The translations under genes and the position numbers were made by a program. Below the pieces are notes generated by a model. That model worked only from the letters and a program-made list of their open reading frames with translations, had not been told where the DNA came from and ran no database searches. Shown here in pieces: positions 53,897 to 63,102 of a stretch of 64,000 bases of DNA. This stretch comes from Marinihelvus fidelis (lineage in GTDB: Bacteria; Pseudomonadota; Gammaproteobacteria; Xanthomonadales; SZUA-36), in contig NZ_VYXP01000003.1 of the NCBI RefSeq assembly GCF_008725655.1, positions 62,001-126,000 of the forward strand, written 5' to 3'. Every line of letters begins with the position of its first letter. Position 1 is the first letter of the stretch.

Positions 53897-56274
53897 GTGC
53901 GCGCCAGCCGGGCGGCGTTACCCACCACCAGCAACGAACTCAGTGACATGCCCAGCGCGGCCATCCACGGCTGCAACCAACCGCTGAACGCGAGCGGCAC
54001 GGCGAGCAGGTTGTAGGCCAGCGCCCAGGCCAGGTTCTGGCGGATAACTCGGCGGGTGCGCAGGGCCGTGTCGTGCGCCACGCGCACGCCGTCGAGGCCG
54101 GCACCCACCAGCGCCATGTCGGCCGCGCCCTGGGCCAGTTCGGCGGCGCCGTGAACCGTCATCGATGCGTCCGCCGCGGCCAGCACGGGTGCATCGTTGA
54201 CGCCGTCACCCACCATGAGCACGACCCGCCCCTCGGCGCGCAGCGCCTCCAGCGCGCGAATCTTGTCTTCCGGTGCCTGCCGCGCCTGCCAGTCTTCGAT
54301 GCCCAGCACGGCGGCCGTCTCGCGCACGGCCGGGATGCCGTCGCCGGAGAGGATGCGCGGGGCCAGGCCCCGGCGCGCCAGGGCTTCGACCGTGGCGCCG
54401 GCATCTTCGCGCAGCCGGTCACTAAACCCGAACTGCGCCAGCCAGCCCTCTTCGTCGGCCAGCCAGGCGCCATCATCGCTCTTGCCCGCGGGCGCGCCGG
54501 CGAACTCCGCTGTGCCCAGGCGGTATCGCCGCTCTTCGACGTACCCGCTCAGCCCACGCCCCGGCGCATGGTCTACCGCGGTGGCCACGATTTCGCCAGT
54601 CGAACGGCTGAACGCCCGTGCCAGCGGGTGCGCCGATTCGACCTCCAGCGCCGCCGCGACGGCCTCGACCCTGTCCACGGACGGCGTGGCGCGGTCGGGG
54701 TTCAGATGCACCCGGGACAGCACCGGCTGTCCCTCGGTCAGGGTGCCAGTCTTGTCAAAGACCACGGTGTCAGCGCGCGCCAGCGACTCCAGCGCCTCGC
54801 CCCGGGCCAGCAGTACGCCGCGGGCCAGCAGCGAGCGACTGGCGGCGGACAGCGCCGCGGGCGTTGCCAGCGCCAGCGCGCAGGGGCAACTGACCACCAA
54901 TACCGCCAGCATCGCGGACAGCGCCCGGGCCGGGTCGGTGGCGCCCCAGTACAGCAGCGCCGCGACCGCGGTACCCAGGACAGCAACGATAAAGTAGCCC
55001 GACAGGCGATCGGCCATGCCCGGGCGCTGCTGCCCGGCCCGCGCCGACAGCATGCGCCGACCGAGCGTTGAAATGGCCGTGTCGTCGCCGGTGCGCCGCA
55101 CCTCGACGATGACCGACTGCTCGCGGTTCACTGCCCCGGCGGCCACCTCGTCACCGCGCTCGCGCAGTACCGGCCGTGACTCGCCGGTCAGGATGGCTTC
55201 GTCCACGCGCGTCCGCCCGTCGATGATCACGCCATCGGCCGGAAAGGCCCGCCCCGGTTTAACCCGGACCCGGTCACCGGGCACCAGGTCGGCGGCCGGC
55301 ACCCGGGTCTCAGTGCCGTTATCAAGCCGTTCGGCCCACTCGGGCATCAGCCGCGCCAGCGCCGCGCCGGCCTGCGCGTTGCGGTGCCGCTGGTTCATCT
55401 GCACAAAGCGCGCGATGCTGAGAAAGAAAATGAACATGACGACGGAGTCGAAGTACACATCCCCCGCCCCGCGAAGGAAGTTCACGGTACTGGCGACGAA
55501 GGCGATGCTGATCGCCAGCGCCACCGGCAGGTCCATGCCCGGGCGCCGGGCGCGCAGGGCCGCCACCGCGCCGCGGAAAAACGGCAGGCCGGCGTAAGCC
55601 ACCACGGGCAGCGTCACCACCAGGCTGGTCCATTCCAGGAAACGGCGGGCGGTCTCGCCGATGCCCAGCGCGTCGCCGGCGTACAGGCCGACGGCGTACA
55701 TCATCACCTGCATCATGCCGAGGCCCGCCACGCCCAGGCGGCGCATCGCCAGGCGGCGCTCGTCCAGGCGACTGCGCGCGGCTTCCCCGGCCAAAGGCAG
55801 GTGGGGCCGGTAGCCGAAACGCGCCAGTTCCAGCGCCAGGCGGCTGGGCGGCGTGCGCTCCGGGTCGAATTCCACCTGGGTATAGCCACTGGCGATATCG
55901 ACGCTGGCGCGACGAACGCCGTCCAGCGGCTCCAGCCGGCTGCGGATCAGCCAGGCACAGGCCGCGCAGTGCACGCCTTCGACCTGCAACAAGAGGGTAT
56001 TGAAGCCGTCGCCCATCGGCGTGCCACGGTAGGCCGGGCGGGCATCAATCGCGGCCCAGTCCGCGGCCAGGCGCTCCGGCGAGTCGGGTGCACGGATGCC
56101 CTCGCCCTCGCGGAACCGGTAATAGCGCGCGTGCCCGGAGGCGTGAATCAGCTCAAACACCGCCTGGCAACCGGCGCAGCAAACGCACCTCGATTCGCCC
56201 TCCCAGCGGACCTGGAACCGGTCGTCTTCACAGGCCTCGCCGCAATGGAAACAGGCGGCCTGGGTGTCAGTCAT
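53893..56274 (-). CDS. ccoI: Copper-translocating P-type ATPase CcoI
   Basis: Moves copper out of the cytoplasm for the CuB site of CcoN. It has 793 residues from ATG 56274. A Cys-rich start (CFHCG, CVCCAGC) is followed by the heavy-metal domain motif CAACAW, eight membrane helices, the channel SCPCAL, the phosphorylation loop DKTGTLTEG and the MVGDGVNDAP hinge. All key residues are intact. It overlaps ccoH by 8 bases. Confidence 0.95.
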   Translation of the reverse strand: MTDTQAACFHCGEACEDDRFQVRWEGESRCVCCAGCQAVFELIHASGHARYYRFREGEGIRAPDSPERLAADWAAIDARPAYRGTPMGDGFNTLLLQVEGVHCAACAWLIRSRLEPLDGVRRASVDIASGYTQVEFDPERTPPSRLALELARFGYRPHLPLAGEAARSRLDERRLAMRRLGVAGLGMMQVMMYAVGLYAGDALGIGETARRFLEWTSLVVTLPVVAYAGLPFFRGAVAALRARRPGMDLPVALAISIAFVASTVNFLRGAGDVYFDSVVMFIFFLSIARFVQMNQRHRNAQAGAALARLMPEWAERLDNGTETRVPAADLVPGDRVRVKPGRAFPADGVIIDGRTRVDEAILTGESRPVLRERGDEVAAGAVNREQSVIVEVRRTGDDTAISTLGRRMLSARAGQQRPGMADRLSGYFIVAVLGTAVAALLYWGATDPARALSAMLAVLVVSCPCALALATPAALSAASRSLLARGVLLARGEALESLARADTVVFDKTGTLTEGQPVLSRVHLNPDRATPSVDRVEAVAAALEVESAHPLARAFSRSTGEIVATAVDHAPGRGLSGYVEERRYRLGTAEFAGAPAGKSDDGAWLADEEGWLAQFGFSDRLREDAGATVEALARRGLAPRILSGDGIPAVRETAAVLGIEDWQARQAPEDKIRALEALRAEGRVVLMVGDGVNDAPVLAAADASMTVHGAAELAQGAADMALVGAGLDGVRVAHDTALRTRRVIRQNLAWALAYNLLAVPLAFSGWLQPWMAALGMSLSSLLVVGNAARLART

Positions 56275-56482
56275 CGTCCCCGTTCTGCGCCCGCATTTCG
56301 CTGCGGATGCGATCGTACTCCTCGTCCTTGACGACGATGTACTCGGGGTTGGCGAGCGCCAGCCACAGCGTGATGCCACAGGCCACCACGGTCAGCAGGG
56401 GGATGGCAATGAGTACCCATGGCCAGGGTTCACGGTACCAGGGCCGTGGCGCGTCATCAGTCGGGTTTCGTGATGCGTTCAT
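56267..56482 (-). CDS. ccoH: CcoH/FixH-like membrane protein, short form
   Basis: A 71-residue protein with one membrane helix (PWVLIAIPLLTVVACGITLWLALA) and the PWYREPWPW start typical of FixH. FixH is usually about 150-170 residues with a periplasmic domain; here only the anchor and a short tail are present. It stands in the usual place between ccoG and ccoI, and overlaps both. The short form may be complete or may have lost the domain. Confidence 0.75.
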   Translation of the reverse strand: MNASRNPTDDAPRPWYREPWPWVLIAIPLLTVVACGITLWLALANPEYIVVKDEEYDRIRSEMRAQNGDDD

Positions 56483-57855
56483 CGGTCGAAAGGCAGGATC
56501 ATGCGAACGGTACGGGTGATGTCGATGGCGGCATCATCCTCGGCCTGGAAACGGATCTCGATATCCTGCGCGCCGCGGCCGAAGCCGGCCGGCGCCCTCA
56601 GCGTCAGCGTGTACTCACCCACCTGCTCGGCACCCAGCACCGGCGTCGGCGCGACCTCGACCTGCACGCCCTCATGCGCGGGCACACTCACCACGTAGGC
56701 ATGGTCGCGGTGGTCGACATTCACCAGCTTGAGGGTGTAGATGTTTTCGACCTGGCCGTCCGCCAGTTCGCGGTAAAGCTGGTTGCGATCGTTGATCAGC
56801 TCGGCGCGCAACAGCGTGCGCTGCGTCAGCGAGATACCAATACCGGCGAGCAGGGCGAACAGCAGCGTGCCATAGATGATGATGCGCGGCCGCAGCACCC
56901 GGGTCGGCTGCTTTTCCAGCGCGTTCTCGGTGGTGTAGCGAATCAGGCCCGGCTCGTAGCCCATTTTGTCCATGACCTGGTCGCAGACATCGACGCAGGC
57001 GGCGCAGGCGATGCATTCCACCTGCAGGCCGTCGCGAATGTCGATACCGGTGGGGCAGACCTGGACGCACAGCGTGCAGCCGATGCAGTCGCCCAGCCCC
57101 AGCGCCGCCGGGTCATCACCCTTGCGACGACCACCGCGCGGCTCGCCACGGGCCTCGTCGTAGGAAATGATCAGCGTGTCGCGATCGAACATCGCGCCCT
57201 GGAAGCGCGCGTACGGGCACATGTACTTGCACACCTGCTCGCGCAGCAGGCCGGCATTGCCATAGGTGGCAAAGGAATAGAACAGGATCCAGAACGTCTC
57301 CCACGGCCCCAGCGACAGCGCCAGCACCGACTGGCCGAGCTCGCGGATGGGCGTGAAGAAGCCGACAAACGTGAACCCGGTCCACAGCGCGAAGGTCACC
57401 CAAAGCGCCTGTTTGCCACCCTTGCGCAGGATCTTTTCGCTGTTCCAGGGGCCCTTGTCGAGCTTCATCCGCTTGTTGCGGTCGCCCTCGGTCCACTGCT
57501 CGATCCACATGAAGGTCTCGGTCCACACCGTCTGCGGGCAGGCGTAGCCGCACCACAGCCGCCCGGCCAGGGCGGTGAAGAAAAACAGCGTCAGGCCGGC
57601 CGCGATCAGCAGCAACGCCAGGTAGATGAAGTCCTGCGGGAAAAACGTCAGCCCGAAGATATAGAAGTGCCGTGCAGGCAGGTCGAACAGCACCGACTGG
57701 TGACCGTTCCAGTTCAGCCACGGCAACAGGTAGTACAGGCCCAACAGGACAAACACGGCGACCTTGCGCAGGCGCGCGTACGTCCCCTTCACGTGCCGTG
57801 GGTAGACCTTGGGTTCCTTGCGGTAGAGGGTCTCCCCGCCGGCCTGCGCGGACAT
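56479..57855 (-). CDS. ccoG: cbb3 oxidase accessory iron-sulfur protein CcoG
   Basis: A 458-residue membrane protein (RdxA/FixG) thought to reduce copper for CcoI. Several membrane helices precede two 4Fe-4S motifs, CIGCTLCVQVCPTGIDIRDG and CIACAACVDVCDQVMDKMG, and a C-terminal Ig-like domain. GRLWCGYACPQTVWTE is a conserved N-terminal block. It starts at the stop of the 122-residue gene, sharing one base. Confidence 0.95.
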   Translation of the reverse strand: MSAQAGGETLYRKEPKVYPRHVKGTYARLRKVAVFVLLGLYYLLPWLNWNGHQSVLFDLPARHFYIFGLTFFPQDFIYLALLLIAAGLTLFFFTALAGRLWCGYACPQTVWTETFMWIEQWTEGDRNKRMKLDKGPWNSEKILRKGGKQALWVTFALWTGFTFVGFFTPIRELGQSVLALSLGPWETFWILFYSFATYGNAGLLREQVCKYMCPYARFQGAMFDRDTLIISYDEARGEPRGGRRKGDDPAALGLGDCIGCTLCVQVCPTGIDIRDGLQVECIACAACVDVCDQVMDKMGYEPGLIRYTTENALEKQPTRVLRPRIIIYGTLLFALLAGIGISLTQRTLLRAELINDRNQLYRELADGQVENIYTLKLVNVDHRDHAYVVSVPAHEGVQVEVAPTPVLGAEQVGEYTLTLRAPAGFGRGAQDIEIRFQAEDDAAIDITRTVRMILPFDR

Positions 57856-58223
57856 CAGTACCAGTCCTCGTCGTCAAGGTCGGGGTTGCCGTCAGCGGGG
57901 TGATGGGTTTCCGGCGGCCGGCGACGACCCTTGCCGCGAGCGTGACCACGGCGCGGCCCGGTACGGATCATGTAGCCCGTCAGCAGCGCGGACAGCAGCG
58001 CGATGGCGAAGAGGAAAAAGAAGGCCATGCCATAGACCAGGTGTACACCGGGCTGCCAGTCGATTACCCAGTCATCGCTGACACCATTAGGGTCGATGAC
58101 GGCAAACAGCATGAAGGTGCCGACGCAGGCCGCCAGGAAGGCCATCCAGATGGCCACCCCGATATCCCGCTGGCGCCGGGTCCACCGACCCGGCACACGC
58201 TGGTCACTGCGCTCCGCGCCCAT
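57855..58223 (-). CDS. Hypothetical two-helix membrane protein in the cbb3 operon
   Basis: A 122-residue protein: a basic start, a helix (IGVAIWMAFLAACVGTFMLFAVI), a loop with Trp residues, a second helix (LVYGMAFFFLFAIALLSALLTGYMI), then a basic tail with a His-Pro-Asp end. No family recognised. It lies between ccoP and ccoG in the same operon, so a role in assembly or stability of the oxidase is plausible but unproven. Confidence 0.75.
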   Translation of the reverse strand: MGAERSDQRVPGRWTRRQRDIGVAIWMAFLAACVGTFMLFAVIDPNGVSDDWVIDWQPGVHLVYGMAFFFLFAIALLSALLTGYMIRTGPRRGHARGKGRRRPPETHHPADGNPDLDDEDWY

Positions 58224-58230
58224 ATTCGCC

Positions 58231-59139
58231 TCAGTCGCTGTTGCCTGACAGCCCCAGGACGTAAGCCGCCAGGATGCGGCGCTGCGGTTCGCTCATCAGC
58301 GATTCGTGCGCCGGCATGCGGCCGTTACGGCCATGCTGCACGCTGAAGACGATGTCGTCGACGCTGTTGCCGTAAAGCCATTCGTCATCGACCAGGCTGG
58401 GGGCGCCAAGCGCCGGCATGCCGTGACCTTCCACGCCGTGACAGGCCACGCACAGCATGGCGTAGTCCTGCTGGCCTTTCTGCGCCTGCGCGGCCTCGTG
58501 ATCGAGCCCGGACAGCGAGCGCACGTACTGCGCCAGCGCGAACAGCTGCGGGTAGTCCATCGCCGCGCCCAGCGGCGGCATCGCCGCCTGGCGGCCCTGG
58601 TTGATGGCGGTCAGGATGCTGTCGTAGCCCTCGCCCCACTGCCAGTAATCATCCGCCAGGTTGGGGAAGCCCGGGCCACCGCCACCGTCGGAGCCATGGC
58701 ACATGGCGCAGTAGTTGCCAAACAGCCGTCGCCCCGTTTCCATGGCCTGCGGGTCGCCGACCAGCTCGGCCGGTGTCATGCCCTCGTAGCGCGCCAGCAC
58801 CTCGGCCGTGGCCGCATTGGCCTTCTCGACCTGCTCCTCGTAACGCTGCACCTGGGTCCAGCCCAGCAGGCCGGACAGGTTACCCAGGCCCGGGTAGAGC
58901 ACCAGGTAGACCAGCGCGAAGATGATGGTGATATTGAACAGGTGCAGCCACCAGCGCGGCAGCGGGTGGTTCAGTTCGCGGATGTCATGATCCCAGACAT
59001 GGCCGGTATCGTGAATGTCGCCATCGTCATCACGATCGGAAATGCCCTTGGTCCAGTGCAGCAGCCACCAGCAGGCGAGAATGCTGCCGATCGACACGAT
59101 GATGACAAAGATGCTCCAGAATGATGTCAGCTGGTTCAT
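58231..59139 (-). CDS. ccoP: cbb3-type cytochrome c oxidase subunit CcoP
   Basis: A 302-residue diheme subunit that takes electrons into the oxidase. Two membrane helices at the start (FWSIFVIIVSIGSILACWWL and the PRWWLHLFNITIIFALVYLV block), then two cytochrome domains with CAMCHG and CVACHG. NHPLPRWWLHLF is the CcoP family mark. It overlaps ccoQ by 4 bases. Confidence 0.96.
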   Translation of the reverse strand: MNQLTSFWSIFVIIVSIGSILACWWLLHWTKGISDRDDDGDIHDTGHVWDHDIRELNHPLPRWWLHLFNITIIFALVYLVLYPGLGNLSGLLGWTQVQRYEEQVEKANAATAEVLARYEGMTPAELVGDPQAMETGRRLFGNYCAMCHGSDGGGGPGFPNLADDYWQWGEGYDSILTAINQGRQAAMPPLGAAMDYPQLFALAQYVRSLSGLDHEAAQAQKGQQDYAMLCVACHGVEGHGMPALGAPSLVDDEWLYGNSVDDIVFSVQHGRNGRMPAHESLMSEPQRRILAAYVLGLSGNSD

Positions 59140-59309
59140 GCCCCGTCCTCCTTCACCGCTGGCATCCGGCCGTCGTCGTCATCCAGCGGCAGTCGGGCCG
59201 CCTGCTCGAACTCCGGCACCCGTTCGCGGCTCCAGGCCCAGGCGAACAGGCCAACGAACCCGATGATCAGCAACACCAGGAGTATGCCCCTGAGGATATT
59301 GATATCCAT
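59136..59309 (-). CDS. ccoQ: cbb3-type cytochrome c oxidase subunit CcoQ
   Basis: A 57-residue protein from ATG 59309, one membrane helix (LLVLLIIGFVGLFAWAWSR) and a short acidic tail. Size, position between ccoO and ccoP, and the start MDINILRG fit CcoQ/FixQ, which stabilises the complex. It overlaps ccoP by ATGA and lies one base after ccoO. Confidence 0.9.
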   Translation of the reverse strand: MDINILRGILLVLLIIGFVGLFAWAWSRERVPEFEQAARLPLDDDDGRMPAVKEDGA

Positions 59310-59310
59310 G

Positions 59311-59922
59311 TCAGCGTCCGCTCCTTGCGTGCCCCAGGCCCTGCAGGTACGCGATCAGTGCATCCATTTCGGTCTTGCCATCGACGGCCGCCGGTGCACC
59401 CTCGACCTGGTCGTCGGTATAGGGGTCGCCCAGCCGTTGTAGTGCCCGCATGTGCTTTTGCACCTCGGCACCGTCGAGTTCGGCCGTGTCCAGCCAGGGG
59501 TAGGCCGGCATATTGGACTGTGGCACCACGTCGCGCGGGTTCATCAGGTGCACATAGTGCCATTCGTCGCTGTAGCGGCCACCCACACGCGCCAGGTCCG
59601 GCCCGGTACGCTTGGAACCCCACTGGAATGGCCGGTCGTAAACCGATTCGCCGGCCACCGAGTACGGCCCGTAGCGCTCGGTCTCGCTGCGGAACGGACG
59701 GATCATCTGCGAATGACAGCCGTAGCAGCCCTCGCGGATATAGATGTCGCGGCCGGCCAGTTCCAGCGCCGGGTATGGTTCGATGCCCTCGTAAGGTTCG
59801 ATGTAGCGGTCCTGGGCGATCAGCGGCAGCAGTTCGACCAGCCCCGCCAGGCTGACCACGACGACGATCCACACCGCCATCAGGTTGATGTTTTTCTCGA
59901 GTTTTTTATGGGCGCGACTCAT
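59311..59922 (-). CDS. ccoO: cbb3-type cytochrome c oxidase subunit CcoO
   Basis: A 203-residue monoheme subunit. An N-terminal helix ([19 protein letters not shown]), then [15 protein letters not shown] with the heme site CYGCH, and [18 protein letters not shown], complete the family pattern. The axial Met is probably in SNMPAYPWL. It overlaps the ccoN stop by 4 bases. Confidence 0.97.
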   Translation of the reverse strand: MSRAHKKLEKNINLMAVWIVVVVSLAGLVELLPLIAQDRYIEPYEGIEPYPALELAGRDIYIREGCYGCHSQMIRPFRSETERYGPYSVAGESVYDRPFQWGSKRTGPDLARVGGRYSDEWHYVHLMNPRDVVPQSNMPAYPWLDTAELDGAEVQKHMRALQRLGDPYTDDQVEGAPAAVDGKTEMDALIAYLQGLGHARSGR

Positions 59923-61340
59923 GCTTCAGCCCCCCAGGTGGCCGGTTCCGCGGCCTCCTCTTCCAGCGGCGGCGCGCCGGCCATCGTTTTCCACGTGTTC
60001 CAGGCCATCAACAGCATGCCGCTGAAGAACAGCAGCCCACCCAGCAGGCGGATGGCGTAGTACGGCTTGGTGGCCGCGATGGTCTCGATAAAGGTGTAGG
60101 TGAGCGTACCGTCATCGTTAAAGGCTCGCCACATCAGGCCCTGCATGACGCCGGCGATCCACATCGAGGCGATGTAAAGGACCACGCCAATGGTGGATAT
60201 CCAGAAATGCGTTTCCACCGCCTTCACGCTGTACATCGTCTTCTGGCCGCCCAGGCGCGGAATCAGGCAGTACAGGCTGCCGATGGTCATCATCGCCACC
60301 CAGCCCAGCGCGCCGGAATGCACGTGGCCGATGGTCCAGTCGGTGTAGTGGCTGAGCGCGTTGACAGTGCGAATCGACATCATCGGGCCTTCAAAAGTCG
60401 ACATGCCGTAGAAGCTGAGCGCCACGATCATGAACTTCAGCACCGGGTCGTCGCGGAGCTTATGCCAGGCGCCATTCAAGGTCATGATGCCGTTGATCAT
60501 GCCGCCCCAGCTGGGCGCCAGCAGGATCAGCGAAAACACCATGCCCAGCGACTGAAGCCAGTCAGGCAAGGCGGTGTAATGCAGGTGGTGCGGGCCGGCC
60601 CACATGTAGATGCCGATCAGGGCCCAGAAATGCACGATCGAGAGGCGGTAGGAGTAGATCGGGCGCTCGGCCTGCTTGGGCACGTAGTAATACATCATGC
60701 CGAGGAAGCCGGCGGTCAGGAAAAAGCCCACCGCGTTATGGCCGTACCACCACTGCACCATGGCATCGACGGCGCCGGTGTACATGGAATAGGACTTGGT
60801 GGCACTGACCGGCAGCGCCACGTTGTTGACGATATGCAGCAGCGCGATGGTGATGATGAAGGCGGCGTAGAACCAGTTGGCTACGTAGATATGGCTGACG
60901 CGGCGCTTGATGATGGTGCCGAAGAACAGTACCGCGTAGGCCACCCAGACGACCACGATCATCCAGTCGATCCACCACTCCAGCTCGGCGTACTCCTTGG
61001 CCTGGGTCAGGCCCAGCGGCAGCGTGATGGCCGCGCAGACAATGATCAGTTGCCAGCCCCAGAACACGAAACTCGCCAGCCCGTCAGAGATCAGCCGGAC
61101 ATGGCAGGTGCGCTGGACCACGTGCAGCGAGGTGCCGATCAGCGCGGAGCCGCCGAAGGCGAAAATGACGGCGTTGGTGTGCAGTGGCCGCAGGCGACCG
61201 TAGGTGAGCCAGGGAATCTCGAAGTTCAGCACCGGCAACCAGAGCTGCGCCGCGATCAGCACGCCGACCAGCATGCCGACGATACCCCAGAGAATGGTTG
61301 CCACCGTAAACTGGCGTACAACCTTGTCGTTATAGGTCAT
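59919..61340 (-). CDS. ccoN: cbb3-type cytochrome c oxidase catalytic subunit CcoN
   Basis: A 473-residue membrane subunit with 12 helices that reduces oxygen at a heme b3/CuB site with high affinity. Visible His ligands are in [27 protein letters not shown] and [15 protein letters not shown]. The catalytic Tyr of cbb3 types would be in the [12 protein letters not shown] region. First gene of the operon. An FNR-type box was looked for upstream but not found. Confidence 0.97.
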   Translation of the reverse strand: MTYNDKVVRQFTVATILWGIVGMLVGVLIAAQLWLPVLNFEIPWLTYGRLRPLHTNAVIFAFGGSALIGTSLHVVQRTCHVRLISDGLASFVFWGWQLIIVCAAITLPLGLTQAKEYAELEWWIDWMIVVVWVAYAVLFFGTIIKRRVSHIYVANWFYAAFIITIALLHIVNNVALPVSATKSYSMYTGAVDAMVQWWYGHNAVGFFLTAGFLGMMYYYVPKQAERPIYSYRLSIVHFWALIGIYMWAGPHHLHYTALPDWLQSLGMVFSLILLAPSWGGMINGIMTLNGAWHKLRDDPVLKFMIVALSFYGMSTFEGPMMSIRTVNALSHYTDWTIGHVHSGALGWVAMMTIGSLYCLIPRLGGQKTMYSVKAVETHFWISTIGVVLYIASMWIAGVMQGLMWRAFNDDGTLTYTFIETIAATKPYYAIRLLGGLLFFSGMLLMAWNTWKTMAGAPPLEEEAAEPATWGAEA

Positions 61341-61433
61341 TCCCGCTCCCCTCCAGAACGTGTTGGGCTTACTTTCACCGCCGGCAGAATACTATCACTA
61401 TACTCTTGCAGTCATTGAGAACGAGGCGCATTT

Positions 61434-62252
61434 GTGAATACGCACAGGGACCCGGCTGGACGTGACATCGCGGCCGATAGCCATACCGTCATCGCACCGT
61501 GCCGCAAGCTCAACCTGGCCATGCCAATCCGCTGGTTGCGCGCAGGCTGGCAAGACTACCGGGCGGTACCGCGGGTGAGCCTGGCCTATGGCATGCTGGT
61601 GTTTGCGATCAGCGCCGTGGTGTCTTGGCTGGGCTGGACGCTGGGCGGCTGGGTACTGTTGCTGACCTTGTTGACCGGGTTCGTGTTCGTCGCCCCGTTA
61701 CTGGCGTTTGGCCTGTACTCGGTGGCCCGCCAGCGCGACGCCGGCAACTGGCCGTCGATGGCGCGCTCGCTGCTGGACATGCGCCGGCCGGTCCAGAACG
61801 CCATGGTGTTTGGCCTGCTGCTGCTGGTCGTGTTCCTGGTCTGGGCCCGGGCAGGCTCGATGGTGCATATTTTCGCATCGCCCGATTCGACCCCGGGCTG
61901 GATGGACGTGCTGCGCTTCTTCGCAATCGGCTCGGCCGTCGGCGCGGTATTCGCCGGCTTTACGTTTGCGGCCTCGGCGTTCTCGCTGCCGATGCTGGCC
62001 AACCGCAATGTCGACGTGATCACCGCCGTTCTGTCGAGCATCAACGCGGTGATGCGCAACAAGCTGACCTGCGCCGCCTGGGCCCTGACACTGCTGTTGC
62101 TGACCGCCGTTGGCGTGGCCACGGCCCTGCTTGGCCTTATTATCGTGATTCCATGGCTGGCCTACGCCAGCTGGCATGCCTATCGTGACGTGCTGGTCGT
62201 CGACGCCTGGGCGCCACTGCCCATCGAACAGGAGAACACCCATGAGTCTTGA
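61434..62252 (+). CDS. DUF2189-family membrane protein
   Basis: A 272-residue protein with six membrane helices. The PIRWLRAGWQDYRAVPRVSLAYG start and FSLPMLANRNVDVITA are family marks; I cannot place it in a pathway. I took GTG 61434, with GAGG 7 bases upstream, though ATG 61521 (start of MPIRWLR) is possible. It diverges from ccoN and ends 11 bases into the next gene's leader, overlapping its start by 11. Confidence 0.82.
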   Translation: MNTHRDPAGRDIAADSHTVIAPCRKLNLAMPIRWLRAGWQDYRAVPRVSLAYGMLVFAISAVVSWLGWTLGGWVLLLTLLTGFVFVAPLLAFGLYSVARQRDAGNWPSMARSLLDMRRPVQNAMVFGLLLLVVFLVWARAGSMVHIFASPDSTPGWMDVLRFFAIGSAVGAVFAGFTFAASAFSLPMLANRNVDVITAVLSSINAVMRNKLTCAAWALTLLLLTAVGVATALLGLIIVIPWLAYASWHAYRDVLVVDAWAPLPIEQENTHES

Positions 62253-63096
62253 AGTCGCGGTCATCGGCTCGGTCAACCTGGACCTGGTGGCCCGCGTCAG
62301 GGCGTTTCCACGACCGGGTGAAACCGTCACCGATGCCACGCTGGATCGCCACCCCGGCGGCAAGGGTGGCAACCAGGCCATCGCCATCCGCCGCCTGGGC
62401 GCAAATGTCCGCCTGGTGGCCTGCGTGGGCAATGACAGCACCGCCGACGAAGCACTGGCCGGCCTGGCGCGCGAGGGCGTGATCCTGGACCATGTCCAGC
62501 GCATCGATGGCGCCGCCACCGGCACGGCCATGATTGCCGTGGATGGCAACGGCGAGAACCAGATCGTGGTGGCGCCGGGCGCCAATCGCCTGTTCACACC
62601 GGAACGACTGGTGCTGCCGGCCTGCGATGTCGTCATCGCCCAGCTCGAGGTGCCGATGGACACACTGGAGGCCGCGGCCCGCGCGCACCCGGGCTTCTTC
62701 TGCCTCAATGCCGCACCGGCCCGGCCGGTTTCCCCTGCCCTGCTCGCCGATGTCGACCTGCTGGTGGTGAACGAGATCGAGGCCGAGGCGATCGGCCCGA
62801 ACCTGGACAACTTTAACGGCTGGCTGGCCGTGACCTACGGCGCGTCCGGCGCAGAACTGATGCGCCATGGCAATTGGGTGGCCAGCAGCGACGCGCCACG
62901 TGTGGACGCCATTGACACCGTCGGCGCCGGCGACGCGTTCACGGCGGCGCTGGCGTTTGGGCTGGGGAGCGGCCAGTCACCAGACGTGGCGCTGAACCGG
63001 GCCTGCACGGCGGGCGCGCTGGCGACCACCCGTGCCGGGGCGCAGTCCTCGCCAACGCTGGAGGCACTGGAGCAGTTCCTGGCGCGTCCGGCCTGA
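62242..63096 (+). CDS. PfkB-family sugar kinase (ribokinase-like)
   Basis: A 284-residue kinase from ATG 62242 with AGGAG upstream. VIGSVNLDLVARV and HPGGKGGNQAIAIRRLG form the substrate side. DTVGAGDAFTAALAFGLG is the PfkB signature with the catalytic Asp. Ribokinase is the closest subtype, but the true sugar is not proven. It is the last gene before the convergent MscS gene. Confidence 0.88.
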   Translation: MSLEVAVIGSVNLDLVARVRAFPRPGETVTDATLDRHPGGKGGNQAIAIRRLGANVRLVACVGNDSTADEALAGLAREGVILDHVQRIDGAATGTAMIAVDGNGENQIVVAPGANRLFTPERLVLPACDVVIAQLEVPMDTLEAAARAHPGFFCLNAAPARPVSPALLADVDLLVVNEIEAEAIGPNLDNFNGWLAVTYGASGAELMRHGNWVASSDAPRVDAIDTVGAGDAFTAALAFGLGSGQSPDVALNRACTAGALATTRAGAQSSPTLEALEQFLARPA

Positions 63097-63102
63097 GCCG
63101 GC

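Noticed and set aside
61341-61433. FNR/ANR box upstream of ccoN
   Set aside because: CTTGCAGTCATTGAG looks superficially similar but lacks the TTGAT-N4-ATCAA symmetry.
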